Made by a program: the position numbers and the translations under genes. The notes under the pieces are model-generated. The model was given only the letters and a program-made list of their open reading frames with translations, did no database searches and was not told the DNA's origin. 64,000 nt of DNA from Fulvimarina sp040239565 (GTDB lineage Bacteria > Pseudomonadota > Alphaproteobacteria > Rhizobiales > Rhizobiaceae), in contig NZ_JBEHWS010000010.1 of NCBI RefSeq assembly GCF_040239565.1, positions 1 to 64,000 on the forward strand, read 5' to 3'. Positions 28,862 to 38,113 of this stretch are shown piece by piece. The number at the start of each line of letters is the position of its first letter. Within the stretch, counting starts at the first letter, position 1.

Positions 28862-29527
28862 CTATTCCCTCGCCGGCGCGATTTCGACCAACGGACCGCC
28901 TGCGGCATCCGCATCCTCTCGGTCGTGAGTCACAAGCAAGGCTGGTATCCCGCGCTCGAGAACGAGGCCGAAGACGAGTTCGCGCATGGATTTCCGCAAG
29001 GGTGCATCAAGCCGCGAGAAGGGCTCGTCGAGAAGCATTGCCTTTGGTTCGGCGAGCAGGGTGCGGGCGAGAGCCACACGGGCCGCCTGTCCACCGGAGA
29101 GTGTCGCGGGGTCGCGATCGAAGAGGCCGTCGAGGCCAACGCGGGCCAGCATTTCTTGAGCCTTGTGGATCCGGCTTGCGCGGCCAGTCAGACCTCCCGG
29201 CAAGGCGAAGAGGAGGTTCGAGCCGACGGACATGTGCGGATAGAGTAGCGCATCCTGAAAGAGGAGGCCGACGGAGCGCTGTTCCGGCCGTTTGTCGTGG
29301 ATTGGCGTGCCATCCAGCAGGATTTGTCCCTCCGCATCGAAGACCGGATCGAGGAAACCGGCGATATAGGCAAAAAGCGTCGACTTTCCCGAGCCGGACG
29401 GCCCCATGACTGTGAGAACCTCGCCGGGTTCGATCAGCCGGTCGATTTCGAGCAGGATGCGCCCGTCGAGACGGATGGAAACATCGTCGAGGCCGAGGCC
29501 ACGCTGACTCTTGGAGGATTCGCTCAT
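28862..29527 (-). CDS. ynjD: ABC transporter ATPase, YnjD type
   Basis: The 221-residue ATPase has Walker A GPSGSGKST at 42-50, a Q-loop (LLFQDALLYPHM), the signature LSGGQ at 143-147, Walker B LLDEP at 165-169 and a switch His in LVTHDRED. Together with the large two-module permease and the YnjB-like binding protein it forms a YnjBCD-type importer. The substrate of that E. coli system is unknown. An anion or thiamine-type solute is suggested only by the wider family. The start overlaps the permease stop by four bases (ATGA). Confidence 0.8.
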   Translation of the reverse strand: MSESSKSQRGLGLDDVSIRLDGRILLEIDRLIEPGEVLTVMGPSGSGKSTLFAYIAGFLDPVFDAEGQILLDGTPIHDKRPEQRSVGLLFQDALLYPHMSVGSNLLFALPGGLTGRASRIHKAQEMLARVGLDGLFDRDPATLSGGQAARVALARTLLAEPKAMLLDEPFSRLDAPLRKSMRELVFGLVLERGIPALLVTHDREDADAAGGPLVEIAPARE

Positions 29528-31239
29528 GCGCCTTCCATGCCGCGTCTGCCGCGAAAGATGAAGCCGGGCAGAAGGCTGGCGGCGACAAAGACAAGTGCCG
29601 GGATGAGCGTTTGGAGGAGCGCATAAACGCCGATGACGCGGCGGTTCCCGCCTGAGGCGAGCGCGACGGCCTCCGTTGTGATCGTGGTCAGGCGGCCCGC
29701 TCCAATCAGCACGGTTGGCAGATACTGGCCGACGGAAACCGCAAAGCCGATCGCGAAGGATGTGAGAATCGGAGCGAGAAGCAGTGGCATCCGCACGCGC
29801 AGGAGCGCGGCAAGCGGGCCATGTCCAACGCTAGATGCGACGACCTCGTAGCGCGGGTCGAGAGCGTACCAGGGGCCGACAAGAGCCAGGGCGACATAAG
29901 GGGCGACGAAGATGAGATGGACGGCGACCAGAAGCGTGAGCGAGGGCTGCACGCCGGAGGCCACGACGAGGATCTGAAGCCCGAAGACGAAGGCGATCTG
30001 CGGCACGATGAGTGGCAGATAGAGAAGCCCTGCGATCAGCGAGGGCAGAACGGGCCGCTCGCCAGCAAGGCGCGGTTCAGCGCGGCGATGGGCTTCGAGC
30101 ATGATGATGACGGCGATCAACGCGATGATGCCGGAAAGGCCAGCAACGAGCGCGGTGGTGACCAACGGGTCTTCAGCCCGAGGCAAAGCTCGCTGCCATG
30201 TGGTCAGGGAATAGGATGGCGGCAGAGGCTCGGGGAACCCCCAGAAGCCCGCGAACGACCAGAGGCAGAGCATCAAGATGCCGAAGGCTAGCGAAAGTCC
30301 GGCAAGAACGACCGGGATGGAGGCGATTGCGCGAACTCCGCGGTCGAAGGCATATCGATTGCCGCGCGCGGCAACCATCTCGCGAAGCGTGGCGCCAAAT
30401 CTTTCAAGCATGATCCAGGCTGCGAGCGCTACCGCTGTGACGGCAAGCTGCAGGATCGCGCCCGCCGACGCCAGGAAACGCATGGAAAGGTCGGGATCGC
30501 CCATCCATTGCAACAACCGGACGGCGAGGGTCGGAGGAACCGAAGGACCGAGAATCAACGCGACATCGACGACCGAGGACGCGAAGGCGACGACCGCAAG
30601 CACGGGAAGTCTGATCTGACGATAGATTGCCGGCCAGACCGTGAGGAGGAACGCGGCCATGCGACCGTATCCCAGAGAGCGGGCGAGCATCGTTCGGCGT
30701 TCCGGATCGGCCTGCGGAAGCGCTGCGAATGCGACGAGGAGAAGAAACGGGACTTCCTTGGCAATGAGCCCGACCATCATCGCTAGGCCAAGTGGATCGC
30801 CGACGATGAGGAGATCCGGCGGGCTCGTGAAACCGAAAGGAAGCGCGAGCAGCCGGACGATCAGGCCGGATGGTGCGATCAGGAAGACCAGACCGAAAGC
30901 GGCGGCGGCATGGGGGATGGCCAACAGCGGCCCGAGGCTGCGGCGCGCGATTCGCATCGGACGCGTACCCGCAAACGCAGCGAGGAACAGCGCAACTGAG
31001 ACGACCGACACGACGGTGGTTACGAGGCCGGTCGCAAAGGACAGCGCAGCCGAGCCGAAAAGACCTGAGCGGGAAGCGAGATCGCGAAATGGATCGAACG
31101 TGAATTCTGTGCCGCCGAGCGCCGGCAGATAGCCGAAGGCCGGAAGGATGACGCCCGCCAGACCGATGAAGACCGGCATCGCAAGAAGTGCGGCGATGAG
31201 CCATGGGATGAGGCGGAGGTTCAACGATCGAGCATCCAA
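29524..31239 (-). CDS. ynjC: ABC transporter permease, two fused modules (YnjC type)
   Basis: The 571-residue membrane protein has about twelve hydrophobic segments in two homologous halves. Each half contains the cytoplasmic coupling loop that docks the ATPase (SLGYGRMAAFLLTVWPAI in the first, SVGHGPLAALLRVRMPLL in the second). The fused form is what YnjC and ThiP have. Overlap with ynjD supports one complex in the inner membrane. It is separated from its binding-protein gene by a TumE/TumA-like toxin-antitoxin pair, and 70 bases lie between that pair and this start. Confidence 0.82.
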   Translation of the reverse strand: MDARSLNLRLIPWLIAALLAMPVFIGLAGVILPAFGYLPALGGTEFTFDPFRDLASRSGLFGSAALSFATGLVTTVVSVVSVALFLAAFAGTRPMRIARRSLGPLLAIPHAAAAFGLVFLIAPSGLIVRLLALPFGFTSPPDLLIVGDPLGLAMMVGLIAKEVPFLLLVAFAALPQADPERRTMLARSLGYGRMAAFLLTVWPAIYRQIRLPVLAVVAFASSVVDVALILGPSVPPTLAVRLLQWMGDPDLSMRFLASAGAILQLAVTAVALAAWIMLERFGATLREMVAARGNRYAFDRGVRAIASIPVVLAGLSLAFGILMLCLWSFAGFWGFPEPLPPSYSLTTWQRALPRAEDPLVTTALVAGLSGIIALIAVIIMLEAHRRAEPRLAGERPVLPSLIAGLLYLPLIVPQIAFVFGLQILVVASGVQPSLTLLVAVHLIFVAPYVALALVGPWYALDPRYEVVASSVGHGPLAALLRVRMPLLLAPILTSFAIGFAVSVGQYLPTVLIGAGRLTTITTEAVALASGGNRRVIGVYALLQTLIPALVFVAASLLPGFIFRGRRGMEGA

Positions 31240-31309
31240 TGCGCCTCAGTTGGCGCTCGGCTTTTCCGAAGCAGATTGAATGTTGGGACCCGCTTTGAAA
31301 AAGCTCGCT

Positions 31310-31660
31310 TCACGCGGCAGCGAGCACAAAGTCGACATGGACTCCGTCATAGTCGAAGCGAAACGTGTTGCCGTTTCCGCTGATCAATCCGGCATCGCGC
31401 AGCACGGAGAGATCATCCTCAACGTCTTCAATTTTCCGGCCCTGAAATCGGGCGATCGTTTCGGTGTTCGATCCATCCGTTTCGATCATGAATTGGAGAA
31501 TTGCCCATCTTTCTGGCGACAGCACCGACCAGAGCATTTCAGCCGAAGGAAAGGTGAGCCATTCGCCCTGGTCCTCTCCGCGCATGGCACCCTGGAAGCG
31601 TCCCTTCACAGCGTCGTCGGATGCAACCGAGACATTCAGATATCGCTTTGACGACGCCAT
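31310..31660 (-). CDS. TumA-like antitoxin / HTH DNA-binding protein
   Basis: The 116-residue product contains a winged-helix-like core, with WSVLSPERWAILQFMIETDG followed by TETIARFQGRKIEDVEDDLSVL and a wing (LISGNGNTFRFDYDG). This resembles the HVO_A0114/TumA type of DNA-binding antitoxin, a recognition from memory. It follows the TumE-like gene and overlaps it by 25 bases. Toxin-first order fits this family. The pair sits between the ynjB and ynjC genes and reads in the same direction. Confidence 0.7.
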   Translation of the reverse strand: MASSKRYLNVSVASDDAVKGRFQGAMRGEDQGEWLTFPSAEMLWSVLSPERWAILQFMIETDGSNTETIARFQGRKIEDVEDDLSVLRDAGLISGNGNTFRFDYDGVHVDFVLAAA

Positions 31661-31944
31661 TCGGCGACCTCCATCCAGAAATCCTCGATTAATCGCTCCG
31701 CATCGACGAACCGATAAGGCTGCTCGCCCGACATTGTATGTCGGTGATCTCCTTTTCCCGCCTCGTTATCGTATCGTAGCACGCAGACACCTCGAAACAC
31801 GAGAGCGAGGCGATATTTCAGATCATGGTCCGAGCCATGCAGCGAACGCGGTACCCGCCATACCACGAGCTCCACAAATAGCTCTTCGGTGAGTACCCTG
31901 CGCTCCCGTAGAAGAAGCTTGGCCTTCGCACCGCGCTTCGCCAT
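31636..31944 (-). CDS. TumE/DUF6516-family toxin-like protein
   Basis: The 102-residue product shows the conserved block FVELVVWRVP, the central KYRLALVF-LRYDNEAGKGDHRH and EQPYRFVDAERLIEDF. Family members are annotated as toxins of the TumE/TumA system. The mechanism is unknown to me. The start is nine bases after the ynjB stop and the end overlaps the TumA-like gene by 25 bases. It is carried within the ynj transporter operon. Confidence 0.72.
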   Translation of the reverse strand: MAKRGAKAKLLLRERRVLTEELFVELVVWRVPRSLHGSDHDLKYRLALVFRGVCVLRYDNEAGKGDHRHTMSGEQPYRFVDAERLIEDFWMEVAEWRRQSDI

Positions 31945-31953
31945 TTTTCGCGG

Positions 31954-33174
31954 TCAACTGCCGTAGCGCTTCAACCACTGGTCTTCGATGCGTGTCATCC
32001 AGGATGGATGCGGCTCGGGTAGAACGGGGCCGAGTTCGTCTGGGCCCAGGGTTGCGACGCCGCGATCGATCTCCTGAAATTCCTGGCGCTGTTCATCGGT
32101 CAGCCTTTCGACGTCGAGGATGGTCGGGTCGCCCCATATCTCCGGGCGTTCCTTGCGGACCTGGGCTTCCGGCGACATCAGGAAGTTCGCAACGACCTTG
32201 GCCGCTTCCTTCGAGCCCGAATTATAGGGAATGGCCACGAAGTGGGTGTTGCCGAGGGTGCCGCCGGAGAAAACGAAAGAGCGGACGGTTTCGGGCAACT
32301 CGTAATTGGCGATCGCGTTCGATGCCTCGGCCGGGTTGAAGGCGAAGATGATGCCGAGTTCGCCGTCAGCCAGGAGCTGCTTCATCGCCGGATAGTTTTC
32401 AGGATAGTCGCGGCCCGAGCGCCAGAGGGCTGGCTGAAGCTCGTCGAGATAATCCCAGAGCGGCTTCGAGACCTCTTCGAAATTCGCCTCGTCGACCGGC
32501 GCTTCAAGGAGACTCGGATCTTCGATCGTCTCGGAAAGCACTTGCTTGAGGAAGCTGGAACCCATGAAATCGGGCGGGGCCGGATAGGAGAAGCGGCCGG
32601 GGTTGGCCTTGGCCCATTCCAGAAGCTCGTCTGTCGAGTCGGGCATCGTATCGAGATCACCGAAGCGCGCAGGATCGGTGAAGAAGACGAATTTCGCGCC
32701 GCCCCATGGGCTTTCCTGTCCTTCGGTGGCTACCGTGAAATCCGTGGTTACGCTCGGATTGTCCTGATCGACGAGGGACCAGTTCGGCAGGTCGGTGGCA
32801 AATCCGTCGGCGAGAAGGTCCTGGTCCTTCATGGAGGCAAAATTCTCGCCATTGATCCAGATGAGGTCGATGCCACCATCATCGTTACGGCCCGCGGCTT
32901 TCTCAGCGACGACCTGGGCGACGGCGTTCGCCGTGTCGTCAAGCTTCACGTGTTCGAGCGAGACATCGTAGCGCTCCTCAACCTGATTGCCGACCCATTC
33001 GATGTAGTCGTTGATATTCTGAGACCCGCCCCAGGCATTGAAGTAAACCGTCTGGCCCTTCGCCGCTTCGAGCGTCTTCTCCCACGCTTCGCCGTCGTCT
33101 GACTGTGCGAAGGCGTGCGCGCCGAACGCGCCGAGTAAAGCTGCTCCGAGAAGCGCTGTCTTCAGAATTTTCAT
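31954..33174 (-). CDS. ynjB: ABC transporter substrate-binding protein, YnjB type
   Basis: The 406-residue precursor has a Sec signal peptide (residues 1-23, ending AHAFAQ) and a type II periplasmic binding fold. Recognisable YnjB-like features are VYFNAWGGSQNINDYIEWV near the mature N-terminus, DLIWINGENFASMK, GSSFLKQVL, FAFNPAEASNAI and the C-terminal HPSWMTRIEDQWLKRYG. Solute specificity is unknown. ATG 33174 begins MKILKTALLG with GAGGG upstream. It is the first gene of a transcript running through the toxin-antitoxin pair, ynjC, ynjD and hrpB. Confidence 0.82.
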   Translation of the reverse strand: MKILKTALLGAALLGAFGAHAFAQSDDGEAWEKTLEAAKGQTVYFNAWGGSQNINDYIEWVGNQVEERYDVSLEHVKLDDTANAVAQVVAEKAAGRNDDGGIDLIWINGENFASMKDQDLLADGFATDLPNWSLVDQDNPSVTTDFTVATEGQESPWGGAKFVFFTDPARFGDLDTMPDSTDELLEWAKANPGRFSYPAPPDFMGSSFLKQVLSETIEDPSLLEAPVDEANFEEVSKPLWDYLDELQPALWRSGRDYPENYPAMKQLLADGELGIIFAFNPAEASNAIANYELPETVRSFVFSGGTLGNTHFVAIPYNSGSKEAAKVVANFLMSPEAQVRKERPEIWGDPTILDVERLTDEQRQEFQEIDRGVATLGPDELGPVLPEPHPSWMTRIEDQWLKRYGS

Positions 33175-33410
33175 TCGGTTCCGTCCCTCTTGATTCGGCC
33201 CGACGCCGTTGGTGCGCCCTGGTGAATTCTTCGTATTATCCGCACTCGACATTACTTACGTGCCATATGATGTCGCGGACGCTCTTTGCATCCGCTGTTC
33301 GCTTGTCTTTGGTTCTCGCCATAGTGCCGTCAAAGGAGTATCGACGGCGAGGGCTGATCGACCCAGCCGGACCATTTATCAAGACCCAAGCTATTTCAGG
33401 AGATTGCTCC

Positions 33411-34166
33411 ATGTCGCAAGCGCCGCTTGATGAACGCAAGACGCTCGTCCTCACCGGCGCATCGCGCGGGATCGGCCACGCGACGGTCAAGCGATTTTCC
33501 CGAGAAGGCTGGCGGGTGATCACCTGCTCGCGCCAGGAGTTTGCCGACAATTGCCCATGGCCGGCGGGACCGGAAGACCATATCCGCGTCGATCTCTCCG
33601 ACCCGGAAGACGTGGGATTTGCGGTATCGGAGATTCGCCAGCGGCTCAGCGCGAACGGCTCTACACTGAATGCGCTCGTGAACAATGCGGCGATCTCTCC
33701 GAAGCTGGAGGGCGGCGCGCGCATGGATTCCTTCAAGACGCCCATGCACACGTGGCGGGACGTCTTTCAGGTGAACTTCTTCGCGCCGATCATGCTTGCG
33801 CGAGGTCTGTTCAAGGAGCTTCAGAACGGCAAGGGCTCGATCGTCAACGTGACCTCGATCGTCGGCAGCCGGGTGCATCCCTTCGCCGGCACTGCCTATG
33901 CGACGTCGAAGGCCGCACTGAATTCCCTCACCCGCGAGATGGCCGCCGACTTCGGACCGTCCGGTATCCGTGTGAACGCGATCGCGCCTGGGGAAATCGA
34001 AACGGCCATCCTATCGCCCGGCACCGAGCAGATGATCGATGACATCCCGCTGCGCCGGCTCGGGCAGACGGCGGAAGTCGCTGACGTCATCTACTTTCTT
34101 TGCTCGAACCAGTCGTCATACGTGACCGGGTCGGAACTCCACATCAATGGCGGCCAGCACGTCTGA
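33411..34166 (+). CDS. Short-chain dehydrogenase/reductase
   Basis: The 251-residue classical SDR has the cofactor motif TGASRGIG at 15-22, NNAA at 91-94, and the catalytic set Ser149, Tyr163 and Lys167 (VTSIVG, YATSK). The Arg-rich SRQEF after the second strand hints at NADPH preference. The substrate is unknown. CAGGAG eight bases ahead selects ATG 33411. A frame opening at 33105 would run into the divergent ynjB gene. It is divergent from ynjB, and the 236-base gap between them must carry both promoters. Confidence 0.88.
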   Translation: MSQAPLDERKTLVLTGASRGIGHATVKRFSREGWRVITCSRQEFADNCPWPAGPEDHIRVDLSDPEDVGFAVSEIRQRLSANGSTLNALVNNAAISPKLEGGARMDSFKTPMHTWRDVFQVNFFAPIMLARGLFKELQNGKGSIVNVTSIVGSRVHPFAGTAYATSKAALNSLTREMAADFGPSGIRVNAIAPGEIETAILSPGTEQMIDDIPLRRLGQTAEVADVIYFLCSNQSSYVTGSELHINGGQHV

Positions 34167-34241
34167 CAGTTTCGGCAGTGAAAGCTCCGCAGGCTGGCTG
34201 GACATCGGACCGATTGCCGATGCAGGACCGGTGGACATGGG

Positions 34242-34898
34242 TCACCTATCCGCACCGGCAGATGCCGATCGGATGATGAACGTGTCCTCGCCTCCCCCAC
34301 CCTTGTCGAGCACGAGACGCACATTCGGCAAATCGTTGTCTTCCATCTTTGCCCGGAAGGCTTCGCCCTCCAGCCCGAACCCGATCCAACGCGCCGTCAG
34401 GCGCTCTTCCAGAATGCTCTCCGGCTCGTCGAGATAGGCCGAGATATCGAAGAACTCTCGTAGTGGCGTCCAGTCGGGGTCATCGAGCAGCAGGTAATTG
34501 CCCTCGACGACGATAATCGAAATCGTCTTCTCGATGATGCGGGCGCCGGCGCGGGCGATTTCGATGGAGCGATCGAAGACGGGAGACGCGATGAAGGCCT
34601 CGTTGTTGCGCTTGAGGCGTTCGAGGGTGGCTCGCAGGCCTCCGATATCGAAGGTGTGAGGTGCGCCCTTGCGGGGGCGATGGCCGCGCTCTTCGAGCAC
34701 GATGTCGTCGAAGTGAAATCCGTCCATCGGCAGGACCGCGGCGCTCCCGGCCTCGTCGCGATTAAGCTTATCAACGAGCATCTCGGCAAACGTGCTCTTG
34801 CCGGAGCCTGGTGCGCCGGCGATCGCGACGATCGTCCGCTTTGAGCGATCCAGTCCGCTGATCATCTGGAGGAATTTGTCGGGCGAGATCGTAGTCAT
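34242..34898 (-). CDS. P-loop nucleoside/sugar kinase-like protein
   Basis: The 218-residue protein is of the phosphoribulokinase/uridine-kinase-like P-loop family. Walker A is GAPGSGKST at 28-36, MDGFHFDD follows and VVEGNYLLLDD is the family's typical third element. Related rhizobial proteins are annotated as nucleoside/nucleotide kinases or, beside fructose transporters, as FrcK. No sugar transporter is adjacent here. It lies 15 bases downstream of recR, in the same direction, so co-transcription with dnaX-ybaB-recR is likely. Confidence 0.8.
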   Translation of the reverse strand: MTTISPDKFLQMISGLDRSKRTIVAIAGAPGSGKSTFAEMLVDKLNRDEAGSAAVLPMDGFHFDDIVLEERGHRPRKGAPHTFDIGGLRATLERLKRNNEAFIASPVFDRSIEIARAGARIIEKTISIIVVEGNYLLLDDPDWTPLREFFDISAYLDEPESILEERLTARWIGFGLEGEAFRAKMEDNDLPNVRLVLDKGGGGEDTFIIRSASAGADR

Positions 34899-34913
34899 GG
34901 AGAGTCCTACCGA

Positions 34914-35519
34914 TCAGAGCGCCGTGCGTGAGCGCATGGCGGCCGAAAGCGTGCCTTCGTCCAGATAGTCGAGCTCGCCGCCGACTGGAACACCGTGTGC
35001 GAGCCGGGTCGCACGGACGTCGAGGCCTTCGAGCTGGTCCATCAGATAGTGGGCGGTCGTTTGGCCTTCGACGGTGGCGTTCACCGCGATCACCAGCTCC
35101 TTTACCTCACCTTTCGAAACGCGCTCGACGAGCTGGCGTATCGTGAGGTCCTCCGGGCCGATGCCTTCGAGTGGCGAGAGGACGCCGCCCAGAACATGAT
35201 AGGCTGCATTGAGCGCCTTTGCGCGCTCAAGCGCCCAGAGGTCCGAGACGTCTTCCACCACGACGACGACCGACTGGTCCCGCGTCGGATCGCAGCAGAT
35301 CGTGCAGGGATCGCTCGTGTCGATATTGCCGCAGACCGAGCACTCACCGACCTTTTCCAACGCATCCGCCATGGCGGCGGTGAGCGGACGCAGGATCGGC
35401 TCGCGCTTCTTGACGAGGTGAAGCGCCGCCCGGCGTGCGGACCGAGGCCCGAGGCCCGGGAGCTTTGCGAGCAGCTGGATAAGCCGCTCGATCTCCGGCC
35501 CGGCAATCGTCTTTGCCAT
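34914..35519 (-). CDS. recR: Recombination mediator protein RecR
   Basis: The 201-residue product acts with RecF and RecO to load RecA on gapped DNA. A helix-hairpin-helix (LAKLPGLGPRSARR) is at about 17-30. The zinc finger has Cys60, Cys63, Cys72 and Cys75. The Toprim domain starts VVVVEDVSDLWALE and contains VIAVNATVEGQTTAHYL. It follows ybaB by about 50 bases in the standard dnaX-ybaB-recR order. Confidence 0.97.
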   Translation of the reverse strand: MAKTIAGPEIERLIQLLAKLPGLGPRSARRAALHLVKKREPILRPLTAAMADALEKVGECSVCGNIDTSDPCTICCDPTRDQSVVVVVEDVSDLWALERAKALNAAYHVLGGVLSPLEGIGPEDLTIRQLVERVSKGEVKELVIAVNATVEGQTTAHYLMDQLEGLDVRATRLAHGVPVGGELDYLDEGTLSAAMRSRTAL

Positions 35520-35568
35520 CAGGTGCGGACCTGCGGTTTGAAGGGGCGTTCGAGAAGCGGGGACAAAC

Positions 35569-35892
35569 TTAGAACGGAAGCTTCATGCCGGGCGGCAGGC
35601 CAAGGCCGGCGGTCATTGCCTGAGTCTTTTCCTGGATCGCGGCTTCGAGCTTCGTCTTGGCGTCGGCATGCGCCGCGATGACCAGATCCTCGACAATGTC
35701 GCCCTCGTCTTCCTTCAGGAGCGAGCGGTCGATCGAAAGGCTGGTCATGTCGCCTTTGCCGGTGAGCGTCACCGTGACGACGCCACCGCCCGACTGGCCG
35801 GAAACGGTCATTTCGGCCATCTCCTCCTGGAGACCGGCCATCTTGTCCTGCATGGCTTTCGCCTGCTTCATGATGTTCATCATGTCTTTCAT
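35569..35892 (-). CDS. YbaB/EbfC nucleoid-associated protein
   Basis: The 107-residue protein is a small homodimeric DNA-binding protein. The N-terminal helix is MKDMMNIMKQAKAMQDKM, followed by a beta hairpin rich in Gly and Val (GGGVVTVTLTGKGDMT) and a C-terminal helix with KTQAMTAGLGLPPGMKLPF, the conserved family ending. It lies six bases after dnaX, between dnaX and recR, as in most bacteria. Confidence 0.94.
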   Translation of the reverse strand: MKDMMNIMKQAKAMQDKMAGLQEEMAEMTVSGQSGGGVVTVTLTGKGDMTSLSIDRSLLKEDEGDIVEDLVIAAHADAKTKLEAAIQEKTQAMTAGLGLPPGMKLPF

Positions 35893-35898
35893 CGGGTC

Positions 35899-37938
35899 TC
35901 ACCTGTCTTCGCTGTCGTCGTCTTGATCGGAGAAAGCTCCGTCGCTTTCGCCGATATCGTCGCCGTCGGCTCCATAGTCCAGCCCCGGCTCGAAATCATT
36001 GAGTTCTGCCAGATCGTCGGGCGCCGGTTCGAGGCCCGCAGCGAGATCGGCCTCGGCTTCTTCGGCGACCATATCTCCGCGCAGCCGGACATCGGCGATC
36101 TTGGCGCCGGGAAAAGCCTTGAGGACCGCCGCGACCGCCGGGTCCTGCTCGGCATCGCGCAGAAGGGCCAGACGCTTCTCCGTTCTGGTCTCTTCCAGGG
36201 TTTGGCCCGAAACGCCGCCGGCCACCGTCACCGACCAGCGCGCGCCGGTCCAATCGTGGAGTTTGCGGGTGAGTTCGCCGGCGAGGGCCTCCGGCGCCTC
36301 CTCTGTGACGCCGATTTCGAGGCGGCGCGGCCCGATGGATTTCAGCCGGACATAGCGGCGAATCCACGCTTCAAGCCGCGAATCCCGATTGGACTTCGCA
36401 AGGTCTGCAAGGGCTGCAAGATCGGCGATCTCGATATCCGGCGTTGTCGGCTGGTTCGTCGGCTTTTGCTGGGGCGAGACTTCTGGCGCCGCGCTGGTTG
36501 CGAGCGAGAGGGGGGCGCGGGCTGGTCTCGAAGCTGCCGCTGCATGGCTGAGGCTCGGAACTGACTGAGCTGAAGAGGTTGCTTCCGCCCGGGCGGCCGG
36601 TGCCGCGGGTGCCACCGATGCCTTTTGTGCAGGCGGCTCTGCCGATTTTGGCGGCTGAAAAGGGCGTGTAGACGTGAATGAACCAGATGCGGATGCCTGC
36701 GCTGCCGGTTTGGCCTCTGGCTTCTCCGCTTTGGGAGCTGGCAGACCGTCCATGTCGCCGTTTTTCAACAAGCGCAGAAGATCGTCGGGCGATGGCAGGT
36801 CGGCGGCATGGGCAATGCGGATCAGTGCCATCTCGGCGGCCTGACGCGGGGAATCGGCGTTGCGGGTTTCTTCCAGCGCTTTCAGCAACATCTGCCAGAC
36901 CTGGCCGAGCGTGCGCACGGACAGGCTCTTGGAATAGGCAAGCCCACGCTCGGCTTCGTCCGGCGATAGGACCGCGTCCTCAGCCGCTTCAGGCGCGTAG
37001 CGAAGCGTCGTCACCAGATGGGTGAAGTCGGCAAGATCACCGAGAACGATCGCCGGGTCGGCGCCGACGGTATACTGGTCGCGCAGCTCGGCGAGCGCCG
37101 ACGCCGCGTCGCCCTGCATGACAAATTCGAAGAGATCGATGACGCGCACCCGGTCGGCGAGGCCCAGCATGTCGCGCACCGCGCCTGCCGTTACGGCCCC
37201 TGCCCCGTGGGCGATGGCCTGATCGGTGAGCGAGAGCGAGTCGCGAACCGAGCCTTCGGCTGCGCGGGCGATGAGCCGCAGCGCGTCATCCTCGATCTCG
37301 ACCTTTTCCTTACCCGCGATCTGCCTGAGATGGCCGATCAGCGTCGCCGGTTCGACACGGCGGAGATCGAAGCGCTGGCAGCGCGACAGGACGGTTATCG
37401 GCACCTTTCGGATTTCGGTCGTCGCGAAGACGAATTTCACATGCTCCGGCGGCTCTTCCAGCGTCTTCAGCAGGCCATTGAAGGCCTGCGTCGACAGCAT
37501 GTGGACCTCGTCGATGATATAGACCTTGTAGCGCGCCGAAACCGGGCGATAGCGGACCTGCGCGATGATCTCGCGGATGTCGTCGATACCGGTGTGGGAG
37601 GCGGCGTCCATCTCGACAACGTCGACATGCCGCCCCTCCATGATCGCCTGGCAATGGACGCCCGGACCCCGCATGTGGATCGTCGGCTGGTCGATCTCAC
37701 TGGTTTCGTAATTGAGGGCGCGGGCGAGGATGCGGGCCGTCGTCGTCTTGCCGACGCCGCGGACGCCGGTGAGCATCCAGGCCTGGGCGATGCGACCTGT
37801 CTCGAAAGCATTCGTAAGCGTGCGGACCATCGGCTCCTGGCCGATGAGGTCCTCGAAGGAATGCGGCCGATATTTTCGCGCAAGCACGCGGTAGGCGGCA
37901 TCCGGCTCGGCGGCTTCAGTGGCAGACGTGTCGCTCAT
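35899..37938 (-). CDS. dnaX: DNA polymerase III subunits gamma/tau
   Basis: The 679-residue clamp-loader ATPase has Walker A GVRGVGKTT at 58-66, DEVHMLS as Walker B and the sensor region TTEIRKVPITVLSRC. The zinc-binding cysteines of E. coli DnaX are missing; only Cys96 (GVHCQAIMEGRH) remains in that segment, as I recall for rhizobial DnaX. The Pro/Ala-rich linker at about 390-510 leads to a tau C-terminal domain. I saw no obvious frameshift signal for a shorter gamma form. ffs is about 820 bases upstream, with a methyltransferase gene in between on the other strand. Confidence 0.96.
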   Translation of the reverse strand: MSDTSATEAAEPDAAYRVLARKYRPHSFEDLIGQEPMVRTLTNAFETGRIAQAWMLTGVRGVGKTTTARILARALNYETSEIDQPTIHMRGPGVHCQAIMEGRHVDVVEMDAASHTGIDDIREIIAQVRYRPVSARYKVYIIDEVHMLSTQAFNGLLKTLEEPPEHVKFVFATTEIRKVPITVLSRCQRFDLRRVEPATLIGHLRQIAGKEKVEIEDDALRLIARAAEGSVRDSLSLTDQAIAHGAGAVTAGAVRDMLGLADRVRVIDLFEFVMQGDAASALAELRDQYTVGADPAIVLGDLADFTHLVTTLRYAPEAAEDAVLSPDEAERGLAYSKSLSVRTLGQVWQMLLKALEETRNADSPRQAAEMALIRIAHAADLPSPDDLLRLLKNGDMDGLPAPKAEKPEAKPAAQASASGSFTSTRPFQPPKSAEPPAQKASVAPAAPAARAEATSSAQSVPSLSHAAAASRPARAPLSLATSAAPEVSPQQKPTNQPTTPDIEIADLAALADLAKSNRDSRLEAWIRRYVRLKSIGPRRLEIGVTEEAPEALAGELTRKLHDWTGARWSVTVAGGVSGQTLEETRTEKRLALLRDAEQDPAVAAVLKAFPGAKIADVRLRGDMVAEEAEADLAAGLEPAPDDLAELNDFEPGLDYGADGDDIGESDGAFSDQDDDSEDR

Positions 37939-38113
37939 GTTTTGCCCTGTCCGCGAACTTTATGGAGTGCTGGCCGCTCGCAATAAGGCTACGCCCCCGC
38001 GAACCGGCTGCCGGCCCTTGTAAACCGGTCTCCGCGCGGAACAGGCTATGCGCCGCACGAGCCTGGATGTATCAAGATCGGAGCACAATCTCAAATCTCG
38101 ACGATCGGTGATC

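Noticed and set aside
28862..33174. Assigning the transporter as ThiBPQ (thiamine)
   Set aside because: The permease is fused as in ThiP, but the binding protein's N-terminal FNAWGGSQNIND and C-terminal HPSWMTRIEDQW look like YnjB, and no thiamine riboswitch is visible upstream.
33105..33410. N-terminal extension of the SDR gene
   Set aside because: It would overlap the divergent ynjB start. CAGGAG directly before 33411 fits a classical SDR N-terminus.
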